From NCBI RefSeq assembly GCF_012910955.1, contig NZ_WTVQ01000003.1:142063-206062 (forward strand): DNA of 64,000 bases. The letters are read 5' to 3'. Below the pieces are notes generated by a model. The model had not been told where the DNA came from. It was given only the letters and a program-made list of their open reading frames with translations, and made no database searches. The position numbers and the translations under genes are program-made. The stretch comes from Aromatoleum diolicum (GTDB lineage Bacteria > Pseudomonadota > Gammaproteobacteria > Burkholderiales > Rhodocyclaceae). This document shows positions 43,116 to 54,190 of the stretch, in pieces (the first letter of the stretch is position 1; each line of letters begins with the position of its first letter).

Positions 43116-43169
43116 CTACGCGGCGTCTACGCGGTTGGGGGCGTCGCCGCGGGGGGTGACGGCGGGCAT
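43116..43169 (-). other. 17-codon frame in the place of kdsC
   Basis: The ATG overlaps the kdsD stop (TGATG), and the frame (MPAVTPRGDAPNRVDAA) ends 1 bp before lptC. In the usual order kdsD-kdsC-lptC-lptA this is the exact site of kdsC, the HAD-type KDO-8-phosphate phosphatase. No HAD motif is present. It may be a stub left after deletion or a coupling leader peptide; the sequence alone does not decide. Confidence 0.5.
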
Positions 43170-44164
43170 CAGATGACCTTCGCAAGCATCAGGTCGTGAG
43201 TCGTCAGGGCGCCGGCGAGTGCGCCCTGCGCGTCTACCACCAGCAGCTGGCTGATGCGCTGGCGCTCCATGATTTCCGCCGCTTCGACGGCGAGTGCGTC
43301 GGGGCCGATGCTGCGCGGATTGCGCGTCATGACGTCGGACAGCGTTGCGGTGCGTGCGTCGCAACCGCGCTCCAGCGCGCGCCGCAGGTCACCGTCGGTG
43401 AAAATGCCCATCGGTTTGCCGTCGGGGGCGACGACAGCCGTCATGCCCATGCCGCCGCGCGACATTTCCAGGAGTGCGGTCGTCAGTGACTCCGTCTCGG
43501 CAATCTGCGGGACGCGCTCGGCCGGTCGCATGACGTCGCTGACATGGGTGAGCAGGCGCCGTCCGAGGCTACCGCCCGGGTGTGAGCGGGCAAAGTCGTC
43601 GGCGCCAAATCCGCGTGCGTCGAGCAATGCAACGGCAAGCGCATCGCCCAGCGCCAAAGCAGCGGTGGTGCTCGCGGTGGGGGCGAGGTTGAGCGGGCAG
43701 GCTTCCTCGCTGACGGCGGCGTCCAGGTGCACGTCGGCTTCGCGCGCCAGCGGCGACTCCGGGTTGCCGGTTATCGAGATCAGTTTTGCGCCCTGGCGTT
43801 TGACCAGTGGCACTATGGTAAGCACTTCTTCGGTGGCGCCCGAATTGGAAAGCGCGATCACCACGTCTTCGGGTGTGATCATGCCGAGGTCGCCATGCGC
43901 AGCTTCGCCTGCATGCACGAAGTAGGCCGGTGTGCCGGTACTGGCGAGGGTGGCGGCGATCTTGCGGCCGATGTGGCCGGACTTGCCGATGCCGGTGACG
44001 ATCACGCGGCCGTGGCGCTGCAGGATGAGGTCCACCGCCTGTTCGAATTCGCCGCCGATGCGATCCGCAAGCGCGGCAACGGCTTCGGCTTCGATGCGAA
44101 GTACGCGACGTGCCATGGCGACTGCGCCGGCATCACGGGCGGATTGAGGCTGGGGTGGGTTCAT
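43169..44164 (-). CDS. kdsD: Arabinose-5-phosphate isomerase
   Basis: 331 residues: an N-terminal SIS domain (VIVTGIGKSGHIGRKIAATLASTGTPAYFVHAGEAAHGDLGMI, LSNSGATEEVL) and two C-terminal CBS domains (VMRPAERVPQI..., VMTRNPRSIGPDALAVEAAEIM). It converts ribulose-5-phosphate to arabinose-5-phosphate for KDO. It is divergent from the CPA2 antiporter gene. The next expected gene, kdsC, is missing. Confidence 0.94.
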   Translation of the reverse strand: MNPPQPQSARDAGAVAMARRVLRIEAEAVAALADRIGGEFEQAVDLILQRHGRVIVTGIGKSGHIGRKIAATLASTGTPAYFVHAGEAAHGDLGMITPEDVVIALSNSGATEEVLTIVPLVKRQGAKLISITGNPESPLAREADVHLDAAVSEEACPLNLAPTASTTAALALGDALAVALLDARGFGADDFARSHPGGSLGRRLLTHVSDVMRPAERVPQIAETESLTTALLEMSRGGMGMTAVVAPDGKPMGIFTDGDLRRALERGCDARTATLSDVMTRNPRSIGPDALAVEAAEIMERQRISQLLVVDAQGALAGALTTHDLMLAKVI

Positions 44165-44314
44165 GGCGTTCGAAGCGGTTAAACTCTTTCAAATAGGGTT
44201 GCGCGTCATACGCCGTGAATAAGCCGATGACGGTGCCGCGCACCAAGGCGGACGAGTATATCAGACGGGTGTGTGCCCCCGTTCCGCCTGCATCCAGTCC
44301 AGAGCCGGAGCCTC

Positions 44315-46282
44315 ATGCCAAATACCCTGGAGTTGGTCCTTTTGCTGCTGGCGTCGGCAGTCGTCATGGTGGGGATTTTCCGCAGTCTCAATCTGCCTCC
44401 GGTGCTTGGTTATCTGCTGGTCGGGGCGGCGGTCGGACCCCATGCCCTTAAGCTCGTGCACTCGTCCGAAGGGGCAAATCACCTGGCCGAATTCGGGGTG
44501 GTTTTTCTGATGTTCTCGATCGGTCTGGAGTTTTCATTGCCGCGTCTGCTGGCAATGAAGCGCATCGTGTTCGGCTTGGGTTCGGCGCAGGTGCTGGGCT
44601 GCATCGTGCTCGTGATGGCGATCGGACACTTGTTCGGGCTCAGCTGGGGGGCCAGCCTGGCGCTGGGCAGCACGCTGGCGATGTCATCCACGGCGATTCT
44701 GTCGAAACTCCTCGCAGACCGGATGGAACTCGACAGCAGGCATGGACGCGAGACCATCGGCGTGCTGTTGTTCCAGGATATCGCGGTGGTGCCCCTGCTG
44801 ATCCTCATTCCAGCGCTGTCGCGCCCGGCGGAAGAGCTGGCCGTTACCCTGGGTCTGGCGGCCCTGAAGGGAGCGGCTTTGCTGGTGCTGGTGCTGGTGT
44901 TCGGTCAGCGCCTGATGCGTGCGTGGTTCACGGTTGTGGCGCGGCGTCGTTCGGGCGAGTTGTTCATGCTCAACGTCCTGCTGATCACGCTGGGGTTGGC
45001 ATGGTTGTCCGAGCTTGTCGGCCTGTCTTTAGCGCTGGGGGCATTTTTGGCCGGCATGCTGATCTCGGAAACCGAATTTCGCTACCAGGTCGAGGAGGAC
45101 ATCAAGCCCTTTCGCGACGTGCTGCTGGGCTTGTTCTTCGTAACGGTCGGAATGTTCCTCGACGTCGGCCTGATTGTCGACAATCTGCCCGTGGTGCTGG
45201 GGCTGGTGCTGGGCTTGCTCGTTTTCAAGTGCGCCATCGTATTCGCTGCTTCGCGCGCCTTTGGCTCGTCGGCGGGGACGGCGCTGCGGACCGGCCTATG
45301 GTTATGCGCTGGCGGTGAATTCGGTTTCGTGCTGGTGTCGGACATCGACGGTCTTGGCCTCATGCCCCCGGCGCTGTTGCAGGCTACCGTCGCGGCACTG
45401 GTCCTCTCGATGCTCATTGCGCCCTTCGTGGTGCAGGCCAGCGACAAGCTGGTAATGCGTTTCGTCGCATCCGAGTGGCTGTTGCGTTCGATGGAGCTGA
45501 CGCGTGTGGCGGCGCAGTCGATGAACACCAGCAAGCACATCATCATCTGCGGCTATGGTCGCAGCGGGCAGTACATGGCGCGTTTCATGGAGCAGGAAAA
45601 CGTCAGCTATGTCGCGCTCGACCTCGATCCCGAGCGCGTGCGTGAGGCCGGTGCGGCGGGCGACACGGTGGTGTATGGCGACGCGTCGCGGCACGAGACC
45701 TTGATGGCGGCGGGCATCATGCGCGCGAGCGCGCTGGTGATTTCGTTCGGCGAAGTCGAGGCGGCGTTGCGCGTGATGCACCGTGCGCTGGCCTTGCGGC
45801 CGGATCTGCCGATCGTCACTCGCGCGTCCGACGAAAAGGACATGGACCGTCTGGCGCAAGGAGGTGCCGCCGAGGTGGTGCCAGAGGCCTTCGAAGGCAG
45901 CATCATCCTCGCCTCGCATGCGCTGGCGCTGATCGGCGTGCCGCTCAATCGCGTGGTGCGACGCATTCGCGACGTGCGTAACCAGCGGTATGCGCTGATG
46001 CGGGGCTTCTTTCATGGTGCTTCGGACGCCGCTGACGGTCCCGATGCGCGCCAGCTGCGCCTGCATCCGGTGACGTTGCCGCCTGGGGCGCACGCCGTTG
46101 GAAAGACGATCGGAATGCTTGCGCTGGAAAACCTGGGCGTCACCGTTTCGGCGGTGCGCCGGCGCAATATCCGCGGTCTTGCACCAAGCGCCGAAACGCA
46201 GATGATGGCCGGCGACGTGGTCGTGCTGCTGGGGGTGCCCGGTGATCTCGAGCAGGCCGAGGGGCGACTGTTGAGGGGCTAG
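44315..46282 (+). CDS. CPA2 monovalent cation:proton antiporter (KefB/C-like)
   Basis: 655 residues. About 12 membrane helices (1-380) carry the CPA2 exchanger (GVVFLMFSIGLEFSLPRL, ETIGVLLFQDIAVVPLL, LGAFLAGMLISETEFRYQ). A cytoplasmic RCK/TrkA-N domain follows (HIIICGYGRSGQYMARFMEQENVSYVALDLD, near 415) and then a TrkA-C domain at the end. It is likely a K+ or Na+/H+ antiporter. The ATG at 44315 has GGAG upstream; a longer start at 44273 is less likely. Confidence 0.92.
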   Translation: MPNTLELVLLLLASAVVMVGIFRSLNLPPVLGYLLVGAAVGPHALKLVHSSEGANHLAEFGVVFLMFSIGLEFSLPRLLAMKRIVFGLGSAQVLGCIVLVMAIGHLFGLSWGASLALGSTLAMSSTAILSKLLADRMELDSRHGRETIGVLLFQDIAVVPLLILIPALSRPAEELAVTLGLAALKGAALLVLVLVFGQRLMRAWFTVVARRRSGELFMLNVLLITLGLAWLSELVGLSLALGAFLAGMLISETEFRYQVEEDIKPFRDVLLGLFFVTVGMFLDVGLIVDNLPVVLGLVLGLLVFKCAIVFAASRAFGSSAGTALRTGLWLCAGGEFGFVLVSDIDGLGLMPPALLQATVAALVLSMLIAPFVVQASDKLVMRFVASEWLLRSMELTRVAAQSMNTSKHIIICGYGRSGQYMARFMEQENVSYVALDLDPERVREAGAAGDTVVYGDASRHETLMAAGIMRASALVISFGEVEAALRVMHRALALRPDLPIVTRASDEKDMDRLAQGGAAEVVPEAFEGSIILASHALALIGVPLNRVVRRIRDVRNQRYALMRGFFHGASDAADGPDARQLRLHPVTLPPGAHAVGKTIGMLALENLGVTVSAVRRRNIRGLAPSAETQMMAGDVVVLLGVPGDLEQAEGRLLRG

Positions 46283-46406
46283 GTCGCGCCATGGTTCCGG
46301 CTGTTTCGGAATGCCTTCATTTTGCAACACCCGGGAATCGGTTCATGTTCGCGGCGATCGCTCTGTTAAACTAATCGGTTTTGAAGAACCCTGAGGGCGT
46401 GCCGAC

Positions 46407-47225
46407 TTGGCTTCCGAAACCGACAATCTGCTCGTGAGCCTTAAAGATGTCCGCTTCGCCTATGGCGAACGCGAGATTCTGCGCGGTATCGACTTGACTG
46501 TGCCGCGCGGGAAAGTGGTCGCGATCATGGGGGGCAGCGGCTGTGGCAAGACCACGCTGCTGCGGCTGATCGGCGGGCAACTGCGCGCGTCGGGCGGTAC
46601 GGTCGACGTGGACGGGCGGGAGATTGCGAGTCTGTCGACGGCGGACCTTTACGCGCTGCGGCGGCGCATGGGCATGCTGTTCCAGTTCGGCGCATTGTTC
46701 ACTGACATGTCGGTGTTCGACAACGTGGCCTTTCCGCTGCGGGAGCACACTGACCTGCCGTTCGGGCTGATCCGCGATATGGTCCTGATGAAGCTCAATG
46801 CGGTGGGCTTGCGCGGCGCCGCGGAGCTCAAGCCGGCGGAGCTTTCAGGAGGCATGGCGCGCCGCGTGGCGTTGGCGCGTGCAATTGCCCTCGATCCGAT
46901 GCTGATCATGTACGACGAGCCGTTTGCCGGCCTGGACCCGATCTCGCTCGGCGTGATCGGTCAGCTGATCCGCAAGCTTAACGACGCTCTCGGCGCGACG
47001 ACGATCATGGTGACGCACGACATCATGGAATCCCTGCTGATCGTCGATTACATCTATTTCGTTTCCGAAGGACGCGTTGTTGCGCAGGGCACTCCGGACG
47101 AGTTGCGCGCTTCGGATGATCCCTTCGTCTACCAGTTCATTCATGCCGAGCCCGACGGTCCGGTGCCCTTCCATTATCCGGCCGGGCCGCTGGCCGACAG
47201 TCTCATTGGCGGGGTGGGGGCATGA
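46407..47225 (+). CDS. mlaF: Phospholipid transport ATPase MlaF
   Basis: 272 residues from a TTG start with GAGGG upstream. ABC ATPase: Walker A GGSGCGKTT, signature LSGGMARRVALARA, Walker B LIMYDEPFAGLDPISLG and the switch His in MVTHD. FQFGALFTDMSVFDNVAFPLRE is typical of MlaF. It powers MlaFEDB at the inner membrane, which maintains outer-membrane lipid asymmetry. It overlaps mlaE. Confidence 0.94.
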   Translation: MASETDNLLVSLKDVRFAYGEREILRGIDLTVPRGKVVAIMGGSGCGKTTLLRLIGGQLRASGGTVDVDGREIASLSTADLYALRRRMGMLFQFGALFTDMSVFDNVAFPLREHTDLPFGLIRDMVLMKLNAVGLRGAAELKPAELSGGMARRVALARAIALDPMLIMYDEPFAGLDPISLGVIGQLIRKLNDALGATTIMVTHDIMESLLIVDYIYFVSEGRVVAQGTPDELRASDDPFVYQFIHAEPDGPVPFHYPAGPLADSLIGGVGA

Positions 47226-48016
47226 ACGGGCTATTGAATGTCGTGCGCCTGCTCGGCGCCATGGTGACCGAGGCGATCTGGCGCACCGGTTTCGGTGCCC
47301 GTTTTTTCATCCTGCTGCTGCGGCACTCGGGGCAATCGCTGACGCGTGTGCATTTGACGATCCGGGAGCTCTACTTCAGCGGCGTACTTTCCCTGCTGAT
47401 CATCGTCGTGTCAGGTCTCTTCGTCGGTATGGTCCTCGCAATGCAGGGCTATGAAACCCTGCAGCGTTACGGTTCCGGCGATGCGCTCGGGGTGCTGGTG
47501 GCGCTGTCATTGACGCGCGAACTGGGGCCGGTCGTCGCCGGGCTGTTGTTCGCGAGCCGGGCCGGTCTGGCCGTCACTGCGGAGATTGGCCTGATGAAGA
47601 CCACCGAGCAGCTCGACGCGATGGACATGATGGCGGTCAATCCGATCGCGCGGGTCGTTGCGCCGCGTTTCTGGGGGGGCGTGATCTCCATGCCCCTGCT
47701 TGCCGCGCTGTTTTCGGCGATGGGCGTGTTCGGCGGCTGGTTGATCGGCGTCGTGCTCATCGGCGTCGATGAAGGTGCTTTCTGGTCGCAGATGCAGGCC
47801 GCAGTCGATTTTCGCTTCGACATCATGAATGGCGTCGTCAAGAGCGTGGTGTTTGGTGCCGCGGTGTCGCTGATCGCTGTGTTCGAGGGCTACGACTGCA
47901 CGCCCACGGCCGAAGGGCTGTCGCGCGCCATCACCCGTACGGTTGTGACTTCCGCGCTGGCCATCCTGGCGCTGGATTTCGTGCTTACATCTCTAATGTT
48001 CCGAGGGCAGTCATGA
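47222..48016 (+). CDS. mlaE: Phospholipid transport permease MlaE
   Basis: 264 residues with about five or six membrane helices and the MlaE signature (FVGMVLAMQGYETLQRYGSGDALGVLVALSLTRELGPVVAGLLFASRAGLAVTAEIGLMK). It overlaps mlaF and mlaD by ATGA-type junctions. Complete. Confidence 0.94.
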   Translation: MNGLLNVVRLLGAMVTEAIWRTGFGARFFILLLRHSGQSLTRVHLTIRELYFSGVLSLLIIVVSGLFVGMVLAMQGYETLQRYGSGDALGVLVALSLTRELGPVVAGLLFASRAGLAVTAEIGLMKTTEQLDAMDMMAVNPIARVVAPRFWGGVISMPLLAALFSAMGVFGGWLIGVVLIGVDEGAFWSQMQAAVDFRFDIMNGVVKSVVFGAAVSLIAVFEGYDCTPTAEGLSRAITRTVVTSALAILALDFVLTSLMFRGQS

Positions 48017-48480
48017 GCCGCACAAAGCTCGACCTGTGGGTCGGTTTCTTCGTCGTCATCGGCATGGGAGCGCTGCTGTTTCTGGCGCTCAAAGTCGGCA
48101 ATCTCGGCGGATCGAACTTCACTGATACCTATGTGGTGATGGCAAGGTTCGACAATATCGGCGGCCTGAAGGTCAGGGCGCCCGTCAAGAGTGCAGGGGT
48201 CGTAGTCGGACGGGTCACGAATATCGGTTTCGATACCTCGGGGTACCGCGCCGAGGTGACTTTCGCGCTTGATACCCGCTATCAGTTCCCGCGCGACACG
48301 ATCGCGACGATCCTGACGTCCGGACTGCTCGGCGAGCAGTATCTTGGTCTCGATCCAGGAGGCGAAGCCGAGATGCTGAAGGGCGGCGAGGTGGTGCAGA
48401 TCACCCAGTCGGCAGTGGTCCTCGAGAAGTTGATTGGTCAGTTCATGTTCGACAAGGCGGCCGAGGCGCCGGCGAACTGA
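48013..48480 (+). CDS. mlaD: MCE-domain protein MlaD
   Basis: 155 residues: a short N-terminal anchor (LWVGFFVVIGMGALLFLALKV), then an MCE domain (VVMARFDNIGGLKVRAPVKSAGVVVGRVTNIGFD...ILTSGLLGEQYLGLDPGG). It forms the periplasmic hexameric ring that passes lipids between MlaE and MlaC. It sits between mlaE and mlaA. Confidence 0.94.
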   Translation: MSRTKLDLWVGFFVVIGMGALLFLALKVGNLGGSNFTDTYVVMARFDNIGGLKVRAPVKSAGVVVGRVTNIGFDTSGYRAEVTFALDTRYQFPRDTIATILTSGLLGEQYLGLDPGGEAEMLKGGEVVQITQSAVVLEKLIGQFMFDKAAEAPAN

Positions 48481-48502
48481 TCCGGGCGGGACCAGTCCGA
48501 GA

Positions 48503-49348
48503 ATGATAATGAAGAGAAAATTTCCCCAAATACACGCCGCAGTCGTCGCAGTTGCCCTTGGCGCTCTGGTTCTGAGTGGGTGCGCGACACGCGCCGCCAA
48601 CCCCGACGACCCGCTGGAAACCTATAACCGTGCGATGTTCGGTTTCAATGAGACGGTCGACCAGGCGGTCATCCGCCCGGTGGCGGAAGCCTATGACGCC
48701 GCAACGCCCTTGCCGGTGCGGACCGGAATCGGCAATTTCTTCGGGAATCTCGGTGATCTGTGGATTGGCGGCAACAACCTGCTGCAGGGCAAGCTCGGTG
48801 ATGGTCTGAGCGACTTGCTGCGTTTTGGGCTCAATTCGACGGTCGGCATCCTCGGGTTCTTCGATGTCGCGTCCGAACTCGAACTGCCCAAACACGACGA
48901 GGATTTCGGCCAGACTCTGGGACGCTGGGGGGTCGGCGAAGGGGCCTACTTCGTGGTGCCCTTCTTCGGTCCGCGCACGCTGCGTGATGCGGTCGTTTTG
49001 CCGGTCGACATGTACGGTGACAACGTGTGGGGGATCGGCGATGTGCCGACCCGCAACGTCATGACGGCCCTGCGCCTGGTCCATGCCCGTGCCAACCTGC
49101 TCGGTATCGACAAGACACTGGACGAGGGGACGCTGGACAAGTATTCCTACGCGCGTGATTTTTATCTGCAGCAGCGTCGCTACAAGGTTTTCGACGGCAA
49201 TCCCCCGCTTGAAGACATCGAGTTCAATGGTGCCGCGCTGCCTCCGGGCTACGCGACAGATATCGCCGCGCAAACCGCGGTCAATCAGCTTCAGTTGGTG
49301 AGTGTGGGCGCAGGCGACTTCGGTGTCGCCGCCGCTTCTTCAAGGTGA
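48503..49348 (+). CDS. mlaA: Outer-membrane lipoprotein MlaA (VacJ)
   Basis: 281 residues with a lipoprotein signal ending in the lipobox LSGC (ALGALVLSGCATR). The VacJ domain follows (DPLETYNRAMFGFNETVDQAVIRPVAEAYD, LRFGLNSTVGILGFFDVASELELPKHDEDFGQTLGRWG). It removes phospholipids from the outer leaflet. The start at 48503 has a poor ribosome site; 48509 is an alternative. Its stop overlaps the mlaC start. Confidence 0.93.
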   Translation: MIMKRKFPQIHAAVVAVALGALVLSGCATRAANPDDPLETYNRAMFGFNETVDQAVIRPVAEAYDAATPLPVRTGIGNFFGNLGDLWIGGNNLLQGKLGDGLSDLLRFGLNSTVGILGFFDVASELELPKHDEDFGQTLGRWGVGEGAYFVVPFFGPRTLRDAVVLPVDMYGDNVWGIGDVPTRNVMTALRLVHARANLLGIDKTLDEGTLDKYSYARDFYLQQRRYKVFDGNPPLEDIEFNGAALPPGYATDIAAQTAVNQLQLVSVGAGDFGVAAASSR

Positions 49349-49977
49349 TGACGATGAAGAAATTTTTCCTTTCCCTGTTTTTTCTGTTTTCGCTCGTGCC
49401 GGCGCATGCCGCCGACGCGGGTATGAGCCCCGATGCGCTGGTGCGCGGGGTCAGCGATGACGTGCTGTCGATCGTTCGCCACGACAAGGCAATCCAGGCT
49501 GGCGATACGCGGCGGGTGGTTGATCTGGTCGAGGAAAAGGTCCTGCCGCACTTCAATTTTCGCCGCATGACGATGCTGGCGGTGGGCAAGGACTGGCGGC
49601 AGGCCAGCCCGGAGCAGCAGAACAAGCTCGTCGATGCCTTCCGCACGCTGCTGGTGCGCACTTATTCCAATGCGCTGACGCAATACCGTGACCAGACCAT
49701 CGGTTACAAACCGCTGAAAGTCGGGGAGGCGGACACCTCGGTGCGCGTACAGACCGAAGTCCGGCAGGCCGGCGCTCAGCCGATCAATATCGACTACTCG
49801 CTAGAGAAGACCAGCGAGGGGTGGAAAGTGTTCGATGTGGTGGTGGCCGGCGTCAGCCTGGTGACGAACTACCGCGGCACTTTCGCACAGGAAATCCGTG
49901 TCGGAGGCGTCGACGGGTTGATCCGCTCGCTTGAGCAGAAAAACCGCAATCTCGCCGCGACGCCCGCGCATTCATGA
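49348..49977 (+). CDS. mlaC: Periplasmic phospholipid-binding protein MlaC
   Basis: 209 residues with a signal peptide ending in VPAHA-AD. The Tol-Tol-Ttg2 domain follows (VRGVSDDVLSIVRHDKAIQAGDTRRVVDLVEEKVLPHFNFRRMTMLAVGKDWRQASPEQQNKLVDAFRTLLVRTYSNAL). The ATG at 49348 overlaps the mlaA stop. It shuttles lipids between MlaA and MlaFEDB. It overlaps mlaB. Confidence 0.94.
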   Translation: MTMKKFFLSLFFLFSLVPAHAADAGMSPDALVRGVSDDVLSIVRHDKAIQAGDTRRVVDLVEEKVLPHFNFRRMTMLAVGKDWRQASPEQQNKLVDAFRTLLVRTYSNALTQYRDQTIGYKPLKVGEADTSVRVQTEVRQAGAQPINIDYSLEKTSEGWKVFDVVVAGVSLVTNYRGTFAQEIRVGGVDGLIRSLEQKNRNLAATPAHS

Positions 49978-50258
49978 GCGGATCGGCTGACGAAGTATTG
50001 TCGATCGACGGTCCGCTTACCATGGCGACCGTCGGCGCATGGCTCGAGCGGGGGCGCGCAAGAGCGCGTGCCGGCGATCTGGTCGTGGACTTCTCCGCGG
50101 TGACCGCGGCGGACTCCGCCGCCCTGGCACTGCTGTTCGACTGGCTGCGCGTGGCGAAGCAGGCCGGGCGCACCATCCGCCAGGCCGGGATGCCCGCCGG
50201 GATGCGCAGTCTCGCCACGCTTTACGGCGTCGATGAGCTGCTGCCGGCCGAGGCCTGA
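49974..50258 (+). CDS. mlaB: STAS-domain protein MlaB
   Basis: 94 residues, a single STAS domain (LSIDGPLTMATVGAWLERG...LVVDFSAVTAADSAALALLFDWLRVAKQAGRTIR). It binds and regulates MlaF. It overlaps mlaC by ATGA and is followed 15 bp later by an ABC-2 exporter ATPase gene. Confidence 0.9.
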   Translation: MSGSADEVLSIDGPLTMATVGAWLERGRARARAGDLVVDFSAVTAADSAALALLFDWLRVAKQAGRTIRQAGMPAGMRSLATLYGVDELLPAEA

Positions 50259-50273
50259 GCGCGACGTTCGCTG

Positions 50274-51170
50274 ATGACGTGTCCTGCCCTGCGGATCGTA
50301 TCCGCCACCAAACGTTATGGCACGCTGCAGGCGCTTGCCGGGGTCGACCTCGAAGTCGCCCAAGGCGAATTCTTCGGCCTGCTAGGGCCCAACGGTGCCG
50401 GTAAGACGACACTGATCTCGGCGCTTTCCGGGCTCGTTCGCCCGGATGGCGGCATCTTCGAGGTCATGGGGCATAACGTCGTCACCGACTACCGCAACGC
50501 CCGCCGCAAGCTTGGCGTGGTGCCGCAGGAACTGGTGTTCGACCCCTTCTTCTCGGTGCGCGAACTGCTGCGCATCCAGTCGGGCTACTTCGGCATCCGC
50601 GGCAACGACGACTGGATCGACGAAATCCTTGCCAATCTCGACCTCACAGCCAAGGCCGGCGCCAACATGCGCATGCTTTCGGGTGGCATGAAGCGCCGTG
50701 TGCTGGTGGCACAGGCACTGGTGCATCGCCCGCCGGTCATCGTGCTCGATGAGCCGACTGCCGGTGTCGATGTCGAATTGCGTCAGGGGCTGTGGCAGTT
50801 CATCCGCAAGCTCAACCGCGATGGCCATACCATCGTGCTGACCACCCATTACCTCGAAGAGGCCGAAGCCTTGTGCGGGCGCATCGCGATGCTCAAGGCC
50901 GGGCGGGTGGTGGCTCTGGATACCACCGAAAACCTGCTGCGCCGTTTTGCTAGCCATGCACTTCGGGTGCGTCTGGAACGCCCGGAAAATGCATCGGCGC
51001 TGGGGGCGACGCTGTCGGACAGCGGCTGGGCGGAGTTCGCGCTGGAGCGCTATGAGGACGTCGAGCCGGCACTCGCGCGCCTGCGCGAGGCGGGCGGCCG
51101 GATACTTGAAATGCGGCTCGGCGAAGCCGACCTCGAGCGGGTATTCGTGGAGGTCATGAACCGTGCATGA
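50274..51170 (+). CDS. ABC-2 type exporter ATPase
   Basis: 298 residues: Walker A LLGPNGAGKTTL, signature LSGGMKRRVLVAQAL, Walker B VIVLDEPTAGVDVELR and the switch LTTHYLEEAEALCG. It is of the DrrA/YadG class, with a C-terminal extension of about 80 residues. It pairs with the permease that overlaps it. The substrate is unknown; the Mla-to-murA neighbourhood suggests an envelope component. Confidence 0.9.
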   Translation: MTCPALRIVSATKRYGTLQALAGVDLEVAQGEFFGLLGPNGAGKTTLISALSGLVRPDGGIFEVMGHNVVTDYRNARRKLGVVPQELVFDPFFSVRELLRIQSGYFGIRGNDDWIDEILANLDLTAKAGANMRMLSGGMKRRVLVAQALVHRPPVIVLDEPTAGVDVELRQGLWQFIRKLNRDGHTIVLTTHYLEEAEALCGRIAMLKAGRVVALDTTENLLRRFASHALRVRLERPENASALGATLSDSGWAEFALERYEDVEPALARLREAGGRILEMRLGEADLERVFVEVMNRA

Positions 51171-51933
51171 GGCGCGCCTGATCGGATTCCGCACCTTGTT
51201 GTACAAGGAGGTGCTGCGCTTCTGGAAGGTCGGCTTTCAGACGGTGGCCGCGCCGGTGCTCAACGCGCTGCTCTTTCTGCTGATCTTCTCGCACGTGCTC
51301 GATCGCCACGTCACCGTGTATGGCGATGTCGCCTACACTGCTTTCCTGGTGCCGGGGCTGGTGATGATGTCGCTGCTGCAGAATGCGTTTGCCAACAGTT
51401 CATCGTCGCTGATCCAGAGCAAGATCACCGGCAACATCATCTTCGTGCTGCTGCCGCCGCTGTCGTATCGCGAGTTCTATGCCGCCTACGTGATTGCGTC
51501 AATGCTGCGGGGGCTGTTCGTTGGTTGCGGGGTGTTGCTGGTGTCGTTCCCGTTCGTCGATCTGCCGATTGCCGCACCGGCATGGGTACTCGTCTTTGCC
51601 TTGATCGGCGGGGCGATTCTTGGGTCGCTGGGCGTCATCGCGGGGATCTGGGCGGACAAGTTCGACCAGCTCGCGGGTTTCCAGAACTTCCTGATCATGC
51701 CGCTGACTATGCTGTCCGGCGTGTTCTATTCGATCCACTCCCTGCCGCAGATGTGGCAGGACGTGTCGCACATCAATCCGTTCTTCTTCATGATCGACGG
51801 TTTCCGCTACGGGTTCTTCGGCCAGTCCGACGTTTCTCCCTGGCTGAGCCTCGGCGTGGTGAGTGTCTGTTTCGTGTTACTTGCAGTGCTGACCCTGGCG
51901 ATGCTCGCCCGGGGCTACAAGCTGCGGGCTTGA
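51163..51933 (+). CDS. ABC-2 type exporter permease
   Basis: 256 residues from a GTG that overlaps the ATPase stop by 8 bp. Six membrane helices and the ABC-2 pattern (GFRTLLYKEVLRFWKVGFQTVAAPVLNALLFLLIFSHVL, FLVPGLVMMSLLQNAFANSSSSLIQSKITGNIIFVLLPPLS, PLTMLSGVFYSIHSLPQMWQ) resemble YadH. It forms the transporter with the preceding ATPase. Confidence 0.9.
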   Translation: MHEARLIGFRTLLYKEVLRFWKVGFQTVAAPVLNALLFLLIFSHVLDRHVTVYGDVAYTAFLVPGLVMMSLLQNAFANSSSSLIQSKITGNIIFVLLPPLSYREFYAAYVIASMLRGLFVGCGVLLVSFPFVDLPIAAPAWVLVFALIGGAILGSLGVIAGIWADKFDQLAGFQNFLIMPLTMLSGVFYSIHSLPQMWQDVSHINPFFFMIDGFRYGFFGQSDVSPWLSLGVVSVCFVLLAVLTLAMLARGYKLRA

Positions 51934-51944
51934 GGGAATCTAAA

Positions 51945-53475
<1,531 letters not shown>

Positions 53476-53548
53476 TCCGTCCGGCGCTCCGGTGCGGGCG
53501 CAGGGGCGGGTTACAATGTTTTCCCCCGATTTTTCCGAGGCTGCCTTC

Positions 53549-54190
53549 GTGTCCAGCATCACCCTCGCTCTCTCCAAGGGCCGCATTTTCGAGGAAACGC
53601 TGCCGCTGCTGGCGGCGGCCGGCATCACGCCCGCCGACAATCCGGAGACCTCGCGCAAGCTGATCATCGGCACCAACCGGCCGGATGTCCGGCTGGTCAT
53701 CGTGCGGGCGACCGATACGCCGACCTACGTGCAATATGGCGCCGCCGATCTCGGCATCGCTGGCAAGGACGTGCTGCTGGAGCACGGCGGGGCGGGACTT
53801 TATCAGCCGCTCGACCTGAATATCGCCAAATGCCGCCTGTGTGTGGCCACGCGCAAGGGCTTCGACTATGCAGCGGCGACCCGGCCCGGCGGGCGCATCC
53901 GTGTTGCGACGAAGTACATTAACAGTGCCAAGGCACACTTCGCTGCGAAAGGCGTGCACGTCGATCTGATCAAGCTGTACGGTTCGATGGAGCTCGCGCC
54001 GCTGGTCGGACTGGCCGATGCGATCGTCGACCTGGTTTCCAGCGGCGGCACCCTGCGGGCCAATAATCTCGAGGAAGTCGAGGACATCATGCCGATCAGT
54101 TCGCGCCTGATCGTCAATCAGGCTTCGCTCAAGCTCAAGCGCGAACTCATCCGGCCGGTGCTGGATGCCTTTGCCGGAGCCGTGAAATGA
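53549..54190 (+). CDS. hisG: ATP phosphoribosyltransferase, short (HisG-S) form
   Basis: 213 residues from a GTG with GAGG upstream; an ATG at 53516 would add 11 residues not typical of the family. [18 protein letters not shown] at the start and [29 protein letters not shown] near the end. The regulatory C-terminal domain is absent, so this is the short form that needs HisZ, not seen in this window. First step of histidine synthesis. Overlaps hisD by ATGA. Confidence 0.94.
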   Translation: MSSITLALSKGRIFEETLPLLAAAGITPADNPETSRKLIIGTNRPDVRLVIVRATDTPTYVQYGAADLGIAGKDVLLEHGGAGLYQPLDLNIAKCRLCVATRKGFDYAAATRPGGRIRVATKYINSAKAHFAAKGVHVDLIKLYGSMELAPLVGLADAIVDLVSSGGTLRANNLEEVEDIMPISSRLIVNQASLKLKRELIRPVLDAFAGAVK

